Assembly: GCF_022496765.1 (NCBI RefSeq)
Contig: NZ_VANV01000015.1
Span: forward strand, 118,584-182,583
DNA: 64,000 nucleotides
Reading direction: 5' to 3'
Source of the DNA: Acidaminobacter sp. JC074
GTDB taxonomy: Bacteria > Bacillota > Clostridia > Peptostreptococcales > Acidaminobacteraceae
Part shown: positions 45,263-54,623 of the stretch, piece after piece
Position numbering within the stretch: position 1 is the stretch's first letter
Layout of the letters: every line of letters begins with the position of its first letter
Notes under the pieces: generated by a model
Seen by the model: the letters and a program-made list of their open reading frames with translations, nothing else
The model's database searches: none
Told to the model about the DNA's origin: nothing
Position numbers and translations under genes: made by a program

Positions 45263-46135
45263 TCAAGAAATGTCATCTATATAAGGTCTTGCAAACTTTA
45301 TAAATAAACTTACTGCAGGAGACAAGTCTCTTTTTGCCATATGAGCAAGCCCTAGTGAAATAGAAAGCGGCGGATCTAGAGGCTTTATAACCACATTCCC
45401 CTTCCATGATTCAGCGATAATGCCGTGGTCTAAGGAAATACCAAGACCAGCATCTACCATGCAATAAGTTGCATAAGAATCCGTCGAAGTAAACTTAACA
45501 TTGGGTTTAATGCCATGGGCTTCTAGGAGTCTAGAGTTATCTGTTTCCTGATCTGGATAGGTAGAAATATAGTCATCTGTCTCAAACATAGAAAGCGGAA
45601 AAGATGCTTGTGATGCCAGCGAATGACTGGCTGGCAACCAAGCCACTATAGGCTTTTCAGCTATTTGTATCCATTCATATGAACCAGGTCTTTTAGAAAT
45701 TAAACATAGATCGATTTCATTTGAAAGCATGGATTTTAGAAGTTTGGTCGAATTATCCGTTACAATGGATATTTTAATATTAGGATAGGACTTTTGAAAG
45801 TCAGCAATGATCCCTGCAAACCATAAATAATAGTTTCGAATGGATGTTCCAATCCTTATTTCTCCAATTTCTATACCATGTATTCTTGCAAGAGCTTCTT
45901 CATATTTCTGACCATTTCTACTCATTTCCTTAATCAGTGGCAATAGCTCTCTACATTCACCAGTTATCTCTATGCCTTTTCTATTTCTTATAATTAAAGG
46001 AAACCCGGCTTCCTCTTCTAAAGACTGAATCAGGCGACTGACACCTGAAGTCGTATAGCCAAGTTTTTCTGCTGCTTTTGTAATACTTTTTAAGTGAATA
46101 ACTTCTAATAAAACTTTACACTTATCTGAATCCAT
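45263..46135 (-). CDS. LysR-family transcriptional regulator
   Basis: 290 residues: winged helix (1-60, KSITKAAEKLGYTTSGVSRLIQSLE) and periplasmic-binding-type co-inducer domain (90-285, EIGEIRIGTSIRNYYLWFAGII). Divergent from the DMT exporter with a 96-base gap, so it probably controls that gene and itself. CAAGGAG precedes the ATG. Confidence 0.92.
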   Translation of the reverse strand: MDSDKCKVLLEVIHLKSITKAAEKLGYTTSGVSRLIQSLEEEAGFPLIIRNRKGIEITGECRELLPLIKEMSRNGQKYEEALARIHGIEIGEIRIGTSIRNYYLWFAGIIADFQKSYPNIKISIVTDNSTKLLKSMLSNEIDLCLISKRPGSYEWIQIAEKPIVAWLPASHSLASQASFPLSMFETDDYISTYPDQETDNSRLLEAHGIKPNVKFTSTDSYATYCMVDAGLGISLDHGIIAESWKGNVVIKPLDPPLSISLGLAHMAKRDLSPAVSLFIKFARPYIDDIS

Positions 46136-46231
46136 TAAAGTCTCCTTGATATTTTGTCAACCTAATTGTGATTTATTCTCGTTTTACTCAATTATAATAG
46201 TCTTGTATACTCAAGTCAAGAAGGAGGCATT

Positions 46232-47125
46232 ATGAAATATTTAAAAGGATCCAGCATCTTATTTATCCTAGTTATCATGGCTAGATCAACATCATTTGTT
46301 ATGACTAAGATTGGTCTAGAAGACATGGGCACCTTTACACTCTTAAGTTTCAGATTTATTTTGGCAACGATTTTTCTACTGCCATTTGCCATTAAACATA
46401 GAAAGAAATTTAACAAACGCACCCTCATAAGAGGCATGATACTGGGCTTTATCTTTCATCTGGTGATGTCAGCAGAAGTCACAGCACTTTCATATACCAA
46501 GTCGTCAGTCGTTGCCATACTTGAGCATTTGGCCATTATCCTAGTACCACTCTTTGAAGCCATACTCATAAGAAAGTTGCCGAAAAGAGAAGCTATCTTA
46601 TCATCTTTTATCGCATTTACAGGTGTTGTTTTAATATCCGGTTCAGGCGTAAGCTTTTCTATAGGTCAGCTACTAGGCATACTTACCGGTATACTTTATG
46701 CTGTAGCCATCATTACAACTGACAGGATCAGTAAAAAAGATGACCCTATCATACTGGGTATTGTACAGGTCGCTTCAATGGCAGTTTTTTCTTTTACCAC
46801 AGCACTGACATTCGAAAGTATTCAACTACCAACAAGCGGTACAAGTATTGTGATTATTGTTATACTAGCCATTGTTTGTACAGGCTTTGGATTTACACTT
46901 CAACCACTTGCTCAAAGTAAAATCAAATCAGAACAAGCAAGCCTTCTACTTGCACTCAGCCCAGCCAGTGCCAGCATTCTAGGTATGCTTGTCTTAAATG
47001 AACAACTTGGATTAAGAACAGCTCTAGGTATAGGATTTATCTTGTTAAGTCTGGTCTTTACCTTTATCTACAAGCGCTTCTCATTTTCAAGAGAAAAGCT
47101 GAGTCTACAAGAAAGTCTTAAATAA
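46232..47125 (+). CDS. EamA/DMT-family transporter
   Basis: 297 residues with ten TM helices in two EamA repeats (6-140 and 145-285; second repeat ends LLALSPASASILGMLVLNEQL). Exports or exchanges small metabolites such as amino acids. AAGGAGG precedes the ATG. Paired with the LysR regulator. Confidence 0.92.
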   Translation: MKYLKGSSILFILVIMARSTSFVMTKIGLEDMGTFTLLSFRFILATIFLLPFAIKHRKKFNKRTLIRGMILGFIFHLVMSAEVTALSYTKSSVVAILEHLAIILVPLFEAILIRKLPKREAILSSFIAFTGVVLISGSGVSFSIGQLLGILTGILYAVAIITTDRISKKDDPIILGIVQVASMAVFSFTTALTFESIQLPTSGTSIVIIVILAIVCTGFGFTLQPLAQSKIKSEQASLLLALSPASASILGMLVLNEQLGLRTALGIGFILLSLVFTFIYKRFSFSREKLSLQESLK

Positions 47126-47130
47126 CAAGA

Positions 47131-47165
47131 AACTCCCAAAAGACAAAGCTTTTGGGAGTTATTTT
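47131..47165. terminator. Bidirectional terminator between DMT transporter and membrane protein 3
   Basis: AACTCCCAAAAG / CTTTTGGGAGTT, a 12-bp perfect stem with 6-base loop, T-rich on both sides. Confidence 0.9.
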
Positions 47166-47923
47166 TATTCATATATTTCAACTTCTTCAGGTCTAGCCTG
47201 CAGGTAAACCGATGAGTTGATACACATATATAACTTAGATGCAATAGAGGAAATCATCATGGACAAAATAATGCCTACTATATGAAACCTTAGAGCACCT
47301 GTTAAAGCCATCAAAATACCACCTACTATCAAAGCTAACAAAAGAAGTCTAAAGTAATTGTGTTTTACCAGCTTAAAGGAATGTTTGGCTGCTTTGAAAA
47401 CCCCCATATCATCAAATACCATGGCTTGCTGAACAAACATAAACATAGGTGAAAGAACAATAGCCCCTATAATAAGCAAAATAAGGAGTATCATTGATAA
47501 TATATAGGATCCCATGGCTGCTGAAATACCTATTAATATGCCGGCCAAAAGTACGATAGGTATAAAGAGTGCTATTATAGCTAAGAAAACCTTTATAGCA
47601 ACTTTGAAAGAAGATACAATCTTTTCACCTAATGAAATTTCTTCAGTAATCGCTTCTTTATGATAATATAGAATCATAATCCCCACAGTGCTAGTTATAG
47701 GTGCCATTACTATCGTAAATAGTTGACTGATCAACCGCATCTTTTGATCAACTTCAGCAAACTGACCATTTAGTAGTTTTATATAAGTGGGATCTATAAT
47801 AAGTCTTAATCCTGCTAATAAAAATCCTAAGAGAGCAAGTAAAAGAGCTGGTTTCAATAGCTTCTTAAACATTTCAATCCCATCTTCAAATCCTTGCATG
47901 ATTTCAAATTTTGTTTCGTACAT
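47165..47923 (-). CDS. Membrane protein, tandem paralogue 3
   Basis: 252 residues with about six TM helices. It resembles the two genes upstream: a soluble N-terminal helix (MQGFEDGIEMFKKLLKPALLLALLGF), two closely spaced TMs, and near the C-terminus a shared motif, AAKHSFKLVKHNYFRLLLLALIVGG. It belongs to the broad GPDP-membrane/DUF975-like class of uncharacterised membrane proteins. AGGAG precedes the ATG, 13 bases behind the previous gene. Confidence 0.65.
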   Translation of the reverse strand: MYETKFEIMQGFEDGIEMFKKLLKPALLLALLGFLLAGLRLIIDPTYIKLLNGQFAEVDQKMRLISQLFTIVMAPITSTVGIMILYYHKEAITEEISLGEKIVSSFKVAIKVFLAIIALFIPIVLLAGILIGISAAMGSYILSMILLILLIIGAIVLSPMFMFVQQAMVFDDMGVFKAAKHSFKLVKHNYFRLLLLALIVGGILMALTGALRFHIVGIILSMMISSIASKLYMCINSSVYLQARPEEVEIYE

Positions 47924-47936
47924 GTGTATAAGTCTC

Positions 47937-48725
47937 CTATTCTACATCATTTATCAACATTTCTTCTAACATATCCTCAGGTTCTGTAGCAGATTTATAA
48001 AGGAGAGTTTGAAACACATCATGAATCGGAGCAAGATAAATCATTAATGGAATAAATAGGATCAGCATTACATAAATCATAAACTCTACTTCTATGATAA
48101 ACGGTATCAACATCATTGGTACCGCAATCAGAAATCCTAACCCAATTGCAAAACCAATATATCTAAAAATATTATGTTTCATTATTTCTATGCTCTTTTT
48201 TATCCCATCAATCGCAGAACAATCGTCTACGAGGATGGCTGCTTCAGTTAAGATGAATAATATACTTACGATATTTATTGAGATATTCAATACAAACTCT
48301 AAAACTGGTGAGTTTTTTACAACAAACCATTGAATGACAAAAGCAACTATAAAAATAGGTACGCTATAAATAATCACTGCTAATAAAACTGAACCACACT
48401 TTTTAAATGCATACTTCCACTGTTCCTTAAAAGGTATCTCTCTCCCTTCATAAGCATCATCTGTAATAGCCATATAAACATTTCTAAACACAACAGATAA
48501 AACAATCCAAGGTATCATCATAACAAACAACCATAAGAAACTTAAACCTGCACCATAAAAAATGCTTGTAGGAACGGCTTCTGACTTATCCCATACAGAC
48601 ATTGGTATGATGAAAATGAGGACCATGATACCTATCTGAATGAGTGTGGTACCAATGTATCTTTTCCAATTATCTTTTAGGTATGAAAAAGATTCCCCTA
48701 ATACTTTAAACAGTTCTAACTTCAA
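47937..48725 (-). CDS. Membrane protein, tandem paralogue 2
   Basis: 262 residues, about six TM helices. Start is TTG at 48725 with AAGGAGG 6 bases upstream; the start lies inside the end of paralogue 1 (20-base overlap). Shared marks: VLGESFSYLKDNWKRYIGTTLIQI near the N-terminus and IKKSIEIMKHNIFRYIGFAIGLG near residue 180. No enzymatic motif. Function unknown. Confidence 0.65.
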   Translation of the reverse strand: MKLELFKVLGESFSYLKDNWKRYIGTTLIQIGIMVLIFIIPMSVWDKSEAVPTSIFYGAGLSFLWLFVMMIPWIVLSVVFRNVYMAITDDAYEGREIPFKEQWKYAFKKCGSVLLAVIIYSVPIFIVAFVIQWFVVKNSPVLEFVLNISINIVSILFILTEAAILVDDCSAIDGIKKSIEIMKHNIFRYIGFAIGLGFLIAVPMMLIPFIIEVEFMIYVMLILFIPLMIYLAPIHDVFQTLLYKSATEPEDMLEEMLINDVE

Positions 48726-49482
48726 TACTTTCCTCCTTATAAATCTGACGGTAAAGGGTTACACCAAATACTTGCGGCAATGGCGCAAATAAGAAAACTA
48801 GAACAAGAAATCCTATGGACACTAAAAAGCTTAAACCTCTGAATATCATCAAAAGTACAATCGACAAGCCGATGATCAATCCAAATGCCAATAATGCAAA
48901 AATGAAGAATCCAATTATTCTAAAGAAGTTCTTTGATACCATTTTGAAACTACGTTTAATGGCTTCAATACTCGTTACACCATCTAAGATTACTGCTATC
49001 TCTGTAAAAGCAAAGAACAATCCTAGTGCATTTAGACACAAAGCAGAGATGATTAAAACAGGCAATTGTTCCATGTCAAACATACTCTGTATGGTAATTG
49101 ATCCGATTATAAAGGGTATTCTTACAATTAAAAACACCATCAACAAGGATTGCCAATTCTCTAGCACGCCTAATAGATCATCTGTATAAAAAGTATCTTT
49201 GTCCACTTTGTCTACAGCAACGATATAGACATTTCTAAACATCCTTAATATTAGCACAACAGGCACAGTTACAATAAACACTTTGATAAAAGAACCAAAT
49301 GATTCTAATACCATCTGTCCATCAACCATGAAAACATCTAAGATGGCATCTGAAAATAAGTTAAGTATAAAAGTTATAATACCAATAACGATGGTGTTTC
49401 TTGCAAATCTTTTCCAGGATGCTCTGATCAAATCCGTTGAATCATTAAACGCTTCAAATAACCACATTCTATCTTTATACAT
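48706..49482 (-). CDS. Membrane protein, tandem paralogue 1
   Basis: 258 residues, about six TM helices. Marks: FEAFNDSTDLIRASWKRFARNT and IKRSFKMVSKNFFRIIGFFIF. First of three linked genes, probably one transcript. Together they may form a heteromeric membrane complex. There is no conserved pore or catalytic motif to support a guess. Confidence 0.65.
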   Translation of the reverse strand: MYKDRMWLFEAFNDSTDLIRASWKRFARNTIVIGIITFILNLFSDAILDVFMVDGQMVLESFGSFIKVFIVTVPVVLILRMFRNVYIVAVDKVDKDTFYTDDLLGVLENWQSLLMVFLIVRIPFIIGSITIQSMFDMEQLPVLIISALCLNALGLFFAFTEIAVILDGVTSIEAIKRSFKMVSKNFFRIIGFFIFALLAFGLIIGLSIVLLMIFRGLSFLVSIGFLVLVFLFAPLPQVFGVTLYRQIYKEESIEVRTV

Positions 49483-49574
49483 ATCCCCCTACCTTTAATA
49501 CTAGCCTCTTACAAACAAATATACCATATGATGGATTTTCCAAGAAATGCCTAAACAAAAGTTAAGGAAATTTT

Positions 49575-49608
49575 TATATAAAATAAAACACCCTATTATG
49601 AGTGTTTT
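49575..49608 (-). terminator. Terminator of the two uncharacterised genes at 49.6-51 kb
   Basis: AAAACACTC / GGGTGTTTT, 9-bp stem with one G-T pair, overlapping the stop of the 168-residue gene and followed by ATTTTATAT on the minus strand. Confidence 0.65.
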
Positions 49609-50102
49609 GTAAAGGTCACAACTTGCTTATATCTAATCCTTAAATCTCTGAACGCAACTAGATCATCCAGATCAATATATACTCTCTCTTTGACTTGGTC
49701 ATCTTCTCCAAAACAAGTAAAGAGCTCAGCTGATTCACCTGCTTCTAAGATACCATCTAAGTAATCATACAAGGCACCCAAGTAGCTCGTATCAGAATAC
49801 TTCATATTCTCATCCCACACAAGGTCTGTATAATCAGAAGATAATATGTAAACATAATCATGTGTAAATATCTCAGAAAAGCTCTTATCTTTATATAACC
49901 TTCTTCCAATTGTTATAGACGGATTCTCATCAGTCTCAAACACAAGAACACTTCTATCATCAGGCACTTCAAAATCTACACCAGGTCTTGCAAGAGCAGT
50001 TGTTTGACTTGTCCATAATACAGATTTATTGTATTCATGATTTTCAAAGTAGGTTCCTTCTTCTAGCTCAAAAGCCACACCAATATAATGCATACAAGAC
50101 AT
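49596..50102 (-). CDS. Uncharacterised 168-residue cytoplasmic protein
   Basis: 168 residues, acidic, without signal peptide or TM. No family recognised. The sequence is mixed alpha/beta with aromatic strands (VYILSSDYTDLVWDEN, YLGALYDYLDGILEAGESAELF). It follows the interrupted gene at 50149-50967 with a 46-base gap and GGAG before the ATG, so it was probably co-transcribed with it. Confidence 0.55.
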   Translation of the reverse strand: MSCMHYIGVAFELEEGTYFENHEYNKSVLWTSQTTALARPGVDFEVPDDRSVLVFETDENPSITIGRRLYKDKSFSEIFTHDYVYILSSDYTDLVWDENMKYSDTSYLGALYDYLDGILEAGESAELFTCFGEDDQVKERVYIDLDDLVAFRDLRIRYKQVVTFTKHS

Positions 50103-50148
50103 AACTTATTCTCCTTTTACTTTTATACCCTATCAAAAAAACAACCGA

Positions 50149-50967
50149 CTAATCAAGTCGATTATCTAAATAAGTTTCAAAATAGGCATCTATATAGCTT
50201 CTTGAAGATATAACGAAGTAATTAAGAATTTCAGAATCTAAAAGGTCATGTAAATCATCATTTTTCACCAAGTCCTCTACTTTGTAGATGTATCTGATTT
50301 TCTGCTCTTCTAATAAAAACTGGTCTACAGAGAACTGACTGATACCATCTTCATTGATGATAAAGTAAGACTTATCCAGTCCATGACTTATTTCTAACTC
50401 ATTTACATCAGTAGATACCTCTACAGCGTCATGAGTAAGATACCCCTACCTTCTTAAATCAACAAACTTGACCCATCCGCTTTCAAAGACACTTGGGCCT
50501 AATATATAATTACTTGCCACTTCATTTGTAAGTGCACCAAAAGCAACGGAGTAGTAACCTTTTTTAAAAGATATGACTATAAAACCACCGTGTGAATCAC
50601 TCGGTTGAAAATAAGTTTTGGATTCATCAGGTACATGAAAATCACATGCTCGATCAAAGTCTTTCAAGTGTATTTCATAACTATCTAAGAAATCATTTAT
50701 TACAGTTATAATCTTATCTTGACTTAGTAGGATTGAGAACATCTTACTTAAAAGTAAATGATGTTGCTCTATATGTTCATATTCATCAGCATTTGATAAA
50801 TAGACCTCTTGTGTATAAAAATGATAGACAATAAACATAGTCAGCTCATAAAACCACTTTATTACTTCTTCTTGATTATTTCCCAATCTAACATCTACCC
50901 AATCTTCTAAAAAAAGATTGTAGATTCTTATTTGTCTTTCAAGTTCATTTTTTAAATAATCCATCAT
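50149..50967 (-). pseudogene. Uncharacterised gene interrupted by an in-frame TAG (173 + 98 codons)
   Basis: An ATG at 50967 opens 173 codons ending VKFVDLRR before TAG at 50446-50448. The same frame then continues without a further stop for 98 codons (GYLTHDAVEVSTDVNELEIS... to ...YLDNRLD) to TAG at 50149. The downstream part has no start codon with a ribosome site, while its composition and codon use look coding. A single C-to-T change (CAG to TAG) would explain it. The original protein would be 272 residues, mostly helical at the N-terminus. Alternatives: the short product works alone, TAG is read through, or a sequencing error. No family recognised. Confidence 0.65.
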
Positions 50968-51012
50968 ACATCTTCTTTACTATATTTATAGGATACCCAG
51001 TTCACCATTGAT

Positions 51013-51045
51013 TAAAATAAAAAGTGCTGATATCAATCAACACTT
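51013..51045 (-). terminator. Terminator at the end of the AOR 2 run
   Basis: AAGTGTTGAT / ATCAGCACTT (10-bp stem, one G-T pair, 4-base loop TGAT) followed by TTTATTTT on the minus strand, after the AraC stop at 51083. Confidence 0.8.
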
Positions 51046-51082
51046 AATTAGATTAAACAGATACAAAATATAGGATTTTAGA

Positions 51083-52036
51083 TTATACAACAAGTTTATC
51101 TTTGTCATCTATCTTATAGTCAAAGGTCTTAGAATTACTTTCTCTAAAAGCACTAGGTGTTATACCTAGCTTTCTTTTGAAGAACTTCGAAAAATTGGAT
51201 TGCTGCTCAAAGCCTAGCTTCTTACTTACTTCATTAATTGATAATCTACTATCTAGTAACAAGTCTTTAGATCTTGCTAGAACATGATTCTGAATATGTT
51301 CTGACGTTGTATGACCTGTTTTCTTCTTTAATAAATCACTTAAGTAATTGGCTGAATAACCCAGTTTAGCTGCAACTGATTTTACTGTTGGAACACCTAG
51401 AACATATAAGTCATCTGATAGCATTTGATGTAACAATCTGTCGAATTTAACAAACACGTCTTCATCTGAAGTATGATTGATGCGAAACTGATAATCATAA
51501 AATCTTGCAACCGAGTACAATAGTAACTCTAGATGGGCAAAAACCATTTGTTTACAATAGATTTCTCTTTCAATATATTCCTCTCTTATATGTTCTACCG
51601 TCTTTTTAATAACATTCTTTTCTTCATCAGATAAGAACAAGGCCTCATGAATGTCATAGGAAAAATAAGCATAAGTATCAATTATATCTTCCAAATGTGT
51701 ATTTCTAATCAAATCTAAATGAAAGCACAAGATCCAGCCGTAACATTGCAATTTAGACTTATACAGAGCGTCCAATTGAAAAACTTGACCAGGTCCTGTA
51801 CACACAAGTGTCCCTTTACTAAAATCCACCTTTTCTTTACCATATTTAAACTCACATAAAGAGTTTTCTTTGAATGTTACGGTATAAAGATTCAATATAA
51901 CTGATATATTATTTAAAGAATCCTTTGGCTCTACTTTATTCAGATCTATAAGAGTAACTAAATTGTTATTGACTTCTGAATAACCTAATAAGTCATGAAA
52001 CTCTTTAATTGAATCTATCGTAATTATTTGATTCAT
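51083..52036 (-). CDS. AraC-family regulator of the AOR 2 run
   Basis: 317 residues: N-terminal sensor domain (about 1-190; LNLYTVTFKENSLCEFKYG, GPGQVFQLDALY, GWILCFHLDLIRNTHLED) and C-terminal AraC domain (about 215-305; KSVAAKLGYSANYLSDLLKKKTG, KLGFEQQSNFSKFFKRKLGITPSAFR). Last gene of the run, 26 bases behind the MoaD-like gene. Its full-length paralogue is at 61632, with the same signature segments in the sensor. It probably senses a metabolite of the pathway and controls the run. Confidence 0.9.
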   Translation of the reverse strand: MNQIITIDSIKEFHDLLGYSEVNNNLVTLIDLNKVEPKDSLNNISVILNLYTVTFKENSLCEFKYGKEKVDFSKGTLVCTGPGQVFQLDALYKSKLQCYGWILCFHLDLIRNTHLEDIIDTYAYFSYDIHEALFLSDEEKNVIKKTVEHIREEYIEREIYCKQMVFAHLELLLYSVARFYDYQFRINHTSDEDVFVKFDRLLHQMLSDDLYVLGVPTVKSVAAKLGYSANYLSDLLKKKTGHTTSEHIQNHVLARSKDLLLDSRLSINEVSKKLGFEQQSNFSKFFKRKLGITPSAFRESNSKTFDYKIDDKDKLVV

Positions 52037-52062
52037 GTTTTCTCCAAGAAATGTGATTTATA

Positions 52063-52296
52063 TCAACCACCAGTTGCTATACCTATAAAGGCGATCTTGT
52101 CCCCCTCTTTTAGAGGGTATGACATGGCTTCGATATTTCCATTTACCGAAATAATATGAAGATGTCTTAAGGCAAATGGGATTTTTGCTTTCTTGCAAGC
52201 ATCTCCTAAAGTAGCGCCTTCCTTAAGTTCCATCATGTCATTAGCGTCAATACAGTCTAAATCTTCTTTCAACCTAGCATATATTTTCACTTTCAT
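52063..52296 (-). CDS. MoaD/ThiS-like sulfur carrier protein (AOR 2 cluster)
   Basis: 77 residues from the ATG at 52296, ending GIATGG, the required Gly-Gly. Beta-grasp fold, IISVNGNIEAMSYPLKEGD. It follows the ferredoxin closely and likely serves cofactor assembly for AOR 2. It is only distantly similar to the copy at 41211. No ThiF-like partner here, so the one at 40542 may serve both (inference). Confidence 0.82.
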   Translation of the reverse strand: MKVKIYARLKEDLDCIDANDMMELKEGATLGDACKKAKIPFALRHLHIISVNGNIEAMSYPLKEGDKIAFIGIATGG

Positions 52297-52298
52297 TG

Positions 52299-52520
52299 TC
52301 AATTAACCACATTCATTTCTATAACATCTATAGGACACTTACTGGCACAGATGCCACATCCTATACAAGCCTCATGGCTTTTAAGTGTCGGATATTCTAT
52401 ATGGAAAGTATTTTTCTTTGAAATGGTCAAATCAAGCGCATCGACAGGGCATACGCCAACACAAACTTTACATGCACAACAAGTAACATAATCAAACTTA
52501 GGCAACTTCTTTTCCTTCAT
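52299..52520 (-). CDS. Two-cluster [4Fe-4S] ferredoxin
   Basis: 73 residues. Both clusters are complete: Cys14-x2-Cys17-x2-Cys20-x3-Cys24-Pro, and CIGCGICASKCP later. GGAGGT precedes the ATG, which follows the AOR 2 stop directly (TAAATG). Probable direct electron acceptor of AOR 2. Confidence 0.92.
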   Translation of the reverse strand: MKEKKLPKFDYVTCCACKVCVGVCPVDALDLTISKKNTFHIEYPTLKSHEACIGCGICASKCPIDVIEMNVVN

Positions 52521-54521
52521 TTACTGGACCTCCATTTTAAATATACGATTAATTTCGAGCGCTTCAATGGTTTCTTTTTTAGGATAGCCATTCTTCGGAT
52601 CATAGCCAGCCTTTTCCCAATATAAGCTGACAATTGGCTCACTCGAAAATGTTTTGCCCTCCATAGGACCAATTGTTTTTGCCTGTTCTAACCTTTTATG
52701 CATCAAGTTGTTTATAGGCTTTATGCCATGCTTTATGTTAAACAGCTGACGCGTTGTATTAACCCTTAGACCAATTTCCATGTACTCATCAGGCGAAAGT
52801 CCATAACCTGTTGCCAGTTCTAACATTTCAAACAAGTCCCACGTATCTACACCTAGGTTTGCTGCCATTAAACAGCCGCCACTGCAGTCTAGCAAAGCAT
52901 TGAATGTCGAACCTGCTAAGGCCTGGAGTGCAAACTCATCATTTCTTGGTTGATAATCTTCTACTGATAAATGACGTTGAAAAGACGGCGCCCATGACAC
53001 CCTTTCCCATAAAAATAGAAGTTCGTAGTTTTCATTACCATTGGTATGTTTACCAGGTGTTGGTGATGCGCAATAATCAATAATCAAACCCGGCTTGATA
53101 CGTGGATCGTGCATAGCAGGCTCCTGCCCTCCGGCATGGATGGCATAAGCTTCACTTCCTTTGCCTATCCTTTGAGCCCCCAGTCTAACACCATCTGCCA
53201 GCATGTCTCCAAGTGGTGTAGACCTTTCTACCATTTGTTCTAGAAGTTCTAAACAGGCATCAGCATTGCCCCATGTCAAATCTAAACCACATGTATCCTC
53301 CTTGGTTAAAATACCCTTGGTGTAACATTCAATGGCAAAAGCTACTGTTGAACCTGCTGAAATGGTGTTCATACCAGTTCGATTCATAAACTCGTTGAAG
53401 TATAAGAGCGCATCTAAATTATAATTGCCGACCATACCAGTAAATGCCGCCATGGTTTCATATTCTGGCTTATGGGTATGTTGGTATTTACCACCTGAAA
53501 ATGTATTGTCTTCAAGACTTAATACACCGCCACAGCCAATAGGACACTGTACACATTTGTACTTCTTAAATTCTTTTCCAAGTACCTTATCCATAGATAC
53601 TTTTTTTGATTTTCTTACTGGGAATACATCAGGATTTTCCTTCCAGTTATGAATAGGCATATCTCCTGTCATAGCTGAAATTTCTGTAACCGCAACTGTT
53701 CCTTTGGCTTTCATCAAACCGATAGTTGACGAAGATGAATCAGAAGCAGATGTATGTTTAAAGTTCATTTTTCTAACACGTCCCATGGTTCTTACAACCC
53801 GGTCATTAATAAAACTCGGAAGATTAGATGACTTGACTTTTTCAGCAAGCTTTTTGCTGTAGGCCTTCATGCCATCTGGATTGTCATAATTAACATGCTT
53901 GTTGCCTTCTAAAACAATGGCCTTAAGCATCTTAGAACCCATAACAGCTCCCATACCAGATCTGGCTGCAATCCTACCACCATCATTTACGATGCCAGAT
54001 ATATAAGATTGATTTTCACCAGCTTTACCAATTAGGGCAACTTCAGGTAGCTTTTTCTTTTTACATTCATCTTTAAGTAAAATCTCAGCTTCTACTGTGT
54101 CTACGCCCCAGAGATGACCAGCATCTTTTATCTCAACTTTATTGTTGTTGATATAAAGATAAACTGGCTTTTTTGATTTTCCTCTTATAAAAATACCATC
54201 ATAACCGCACTGCTTTATGGCAGGAGAAAAAGTCCCTCCACAATTGCCATGTCCAATACCGCCAGTTAATGGTGATTTACTCATGACCATCCACCGACCA
54301 GTCATAAATGATGCTGTACCAGTCAGTACACCACTTAAAAAGCATAATAAGTTTTCTTCACCCAAAGGGTCACAGTCTGGTGGCAATTCTCGATAGAGCA
54401 TATAGGTGCCAAGCCCCATACCTGATAAGTACTTCCTATAAACATCATCCGATATTTCTTCTTCCCAAGACTTTTTAAGTGTTAAATCAATGTGTAATAC
54501 CTTGCCCATAAAACCATTCAT
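52521..54521 (-). CDS. Aldehyde:ferredoxin oxidoreductase-family enzyme 2
   Basis: 666 residues from the ATG at 54521 (CTGGAGGT upstream), longer than AOR 1. Family marks: LSGMGLGTYMLYRELP, GTASFMTGRWMVMSKSPLTGGIGHGNCGG, GRIAARSGMGAVMGSKMLKA, cluster ligands YKCVQCPIGCGG and a later Cys in LDCSGGC, GMNTISAGSTVAF. Sequence in the active-site half (HAGGQEPAMHDPRIKPGLIIDYCASPTPGKHTNG) is clearly different from AOR 1, so its substrate is likely different. Tungsten pterin and ferredoxin coupling are expected. Confidence 0.9.
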   Translation of the reverse strand: MNGFMGKVLHIDLTLKKSWEEEISDDVYRKYLSGMGLGTYMLYRELPPDCDPLGEENLLCFLSGVLTGTASFMTGRWMVMSKSPLTGGIGHGNCGGTFSPAIKQCGYDGIFIRGKSKKPVYLYINNNKVEIKDAGHLWGVDTVEAEILLKDECKKKKLPEVALIGKAGENQSYISGIVNDGGRIAARSGMGAVMGSKMLKAIVLEGNKHVNYDNPDGMKAYSKKLAEKVKSSNLPSFINDRVVRTMGRVRKMNFKHTSASDSSSSTIGLMKAKGTVAVTEISAMTGDMPIHNWKENPDVFPVRKSKKVSMDKVLGKEFKKYKCVQCPIGCGGVLSLEDNTFSGGKYQHTHKPEYETMAAFTGMVGNYNLDALLYFNEFMNRTGMNTISAGSTVAFAIECYTKGILTKEDTCGLDLTWGNADACLELLEQMVERSTPLGDMLADGVRLGAQRIGKGSEAYAIHAGGQEPAMHDPRIKPGLIIDYCASPTPGKHTNGNENYELLFLWERVSWAPSFQRHLSVEDYQPRNDEFALQALAGSTFNALLDCSGGCLMAANLGVDTWDLFEMLELATGYGLSPDEYMEIGLRVNTTRQLFNIKHGIKPINNLMHKRLEQAKTIGPMEGKTFSSEPIVSLYWEKAGYDPKNGYPKKETIEALEINRIFKMEVQ

Positions 54522-54623
54522 AAGATACCTCCAGATAGTCAAAATCCTTATCATATAATTATTCTATTAGTTTAATTTTATGGGAAAAACTTTCTTTGAG
54601 TACAGTGTTAAATCTAGGATGAT

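Noticed and set aside
50446..50448. Pyrrolysine insertion at the in-frame TAG
   Set aside because: No pyl genes are in the window and the protein is not a known Pyl enzyme; a nonsense change is the simpler reading, so this is kept only as an alternative.
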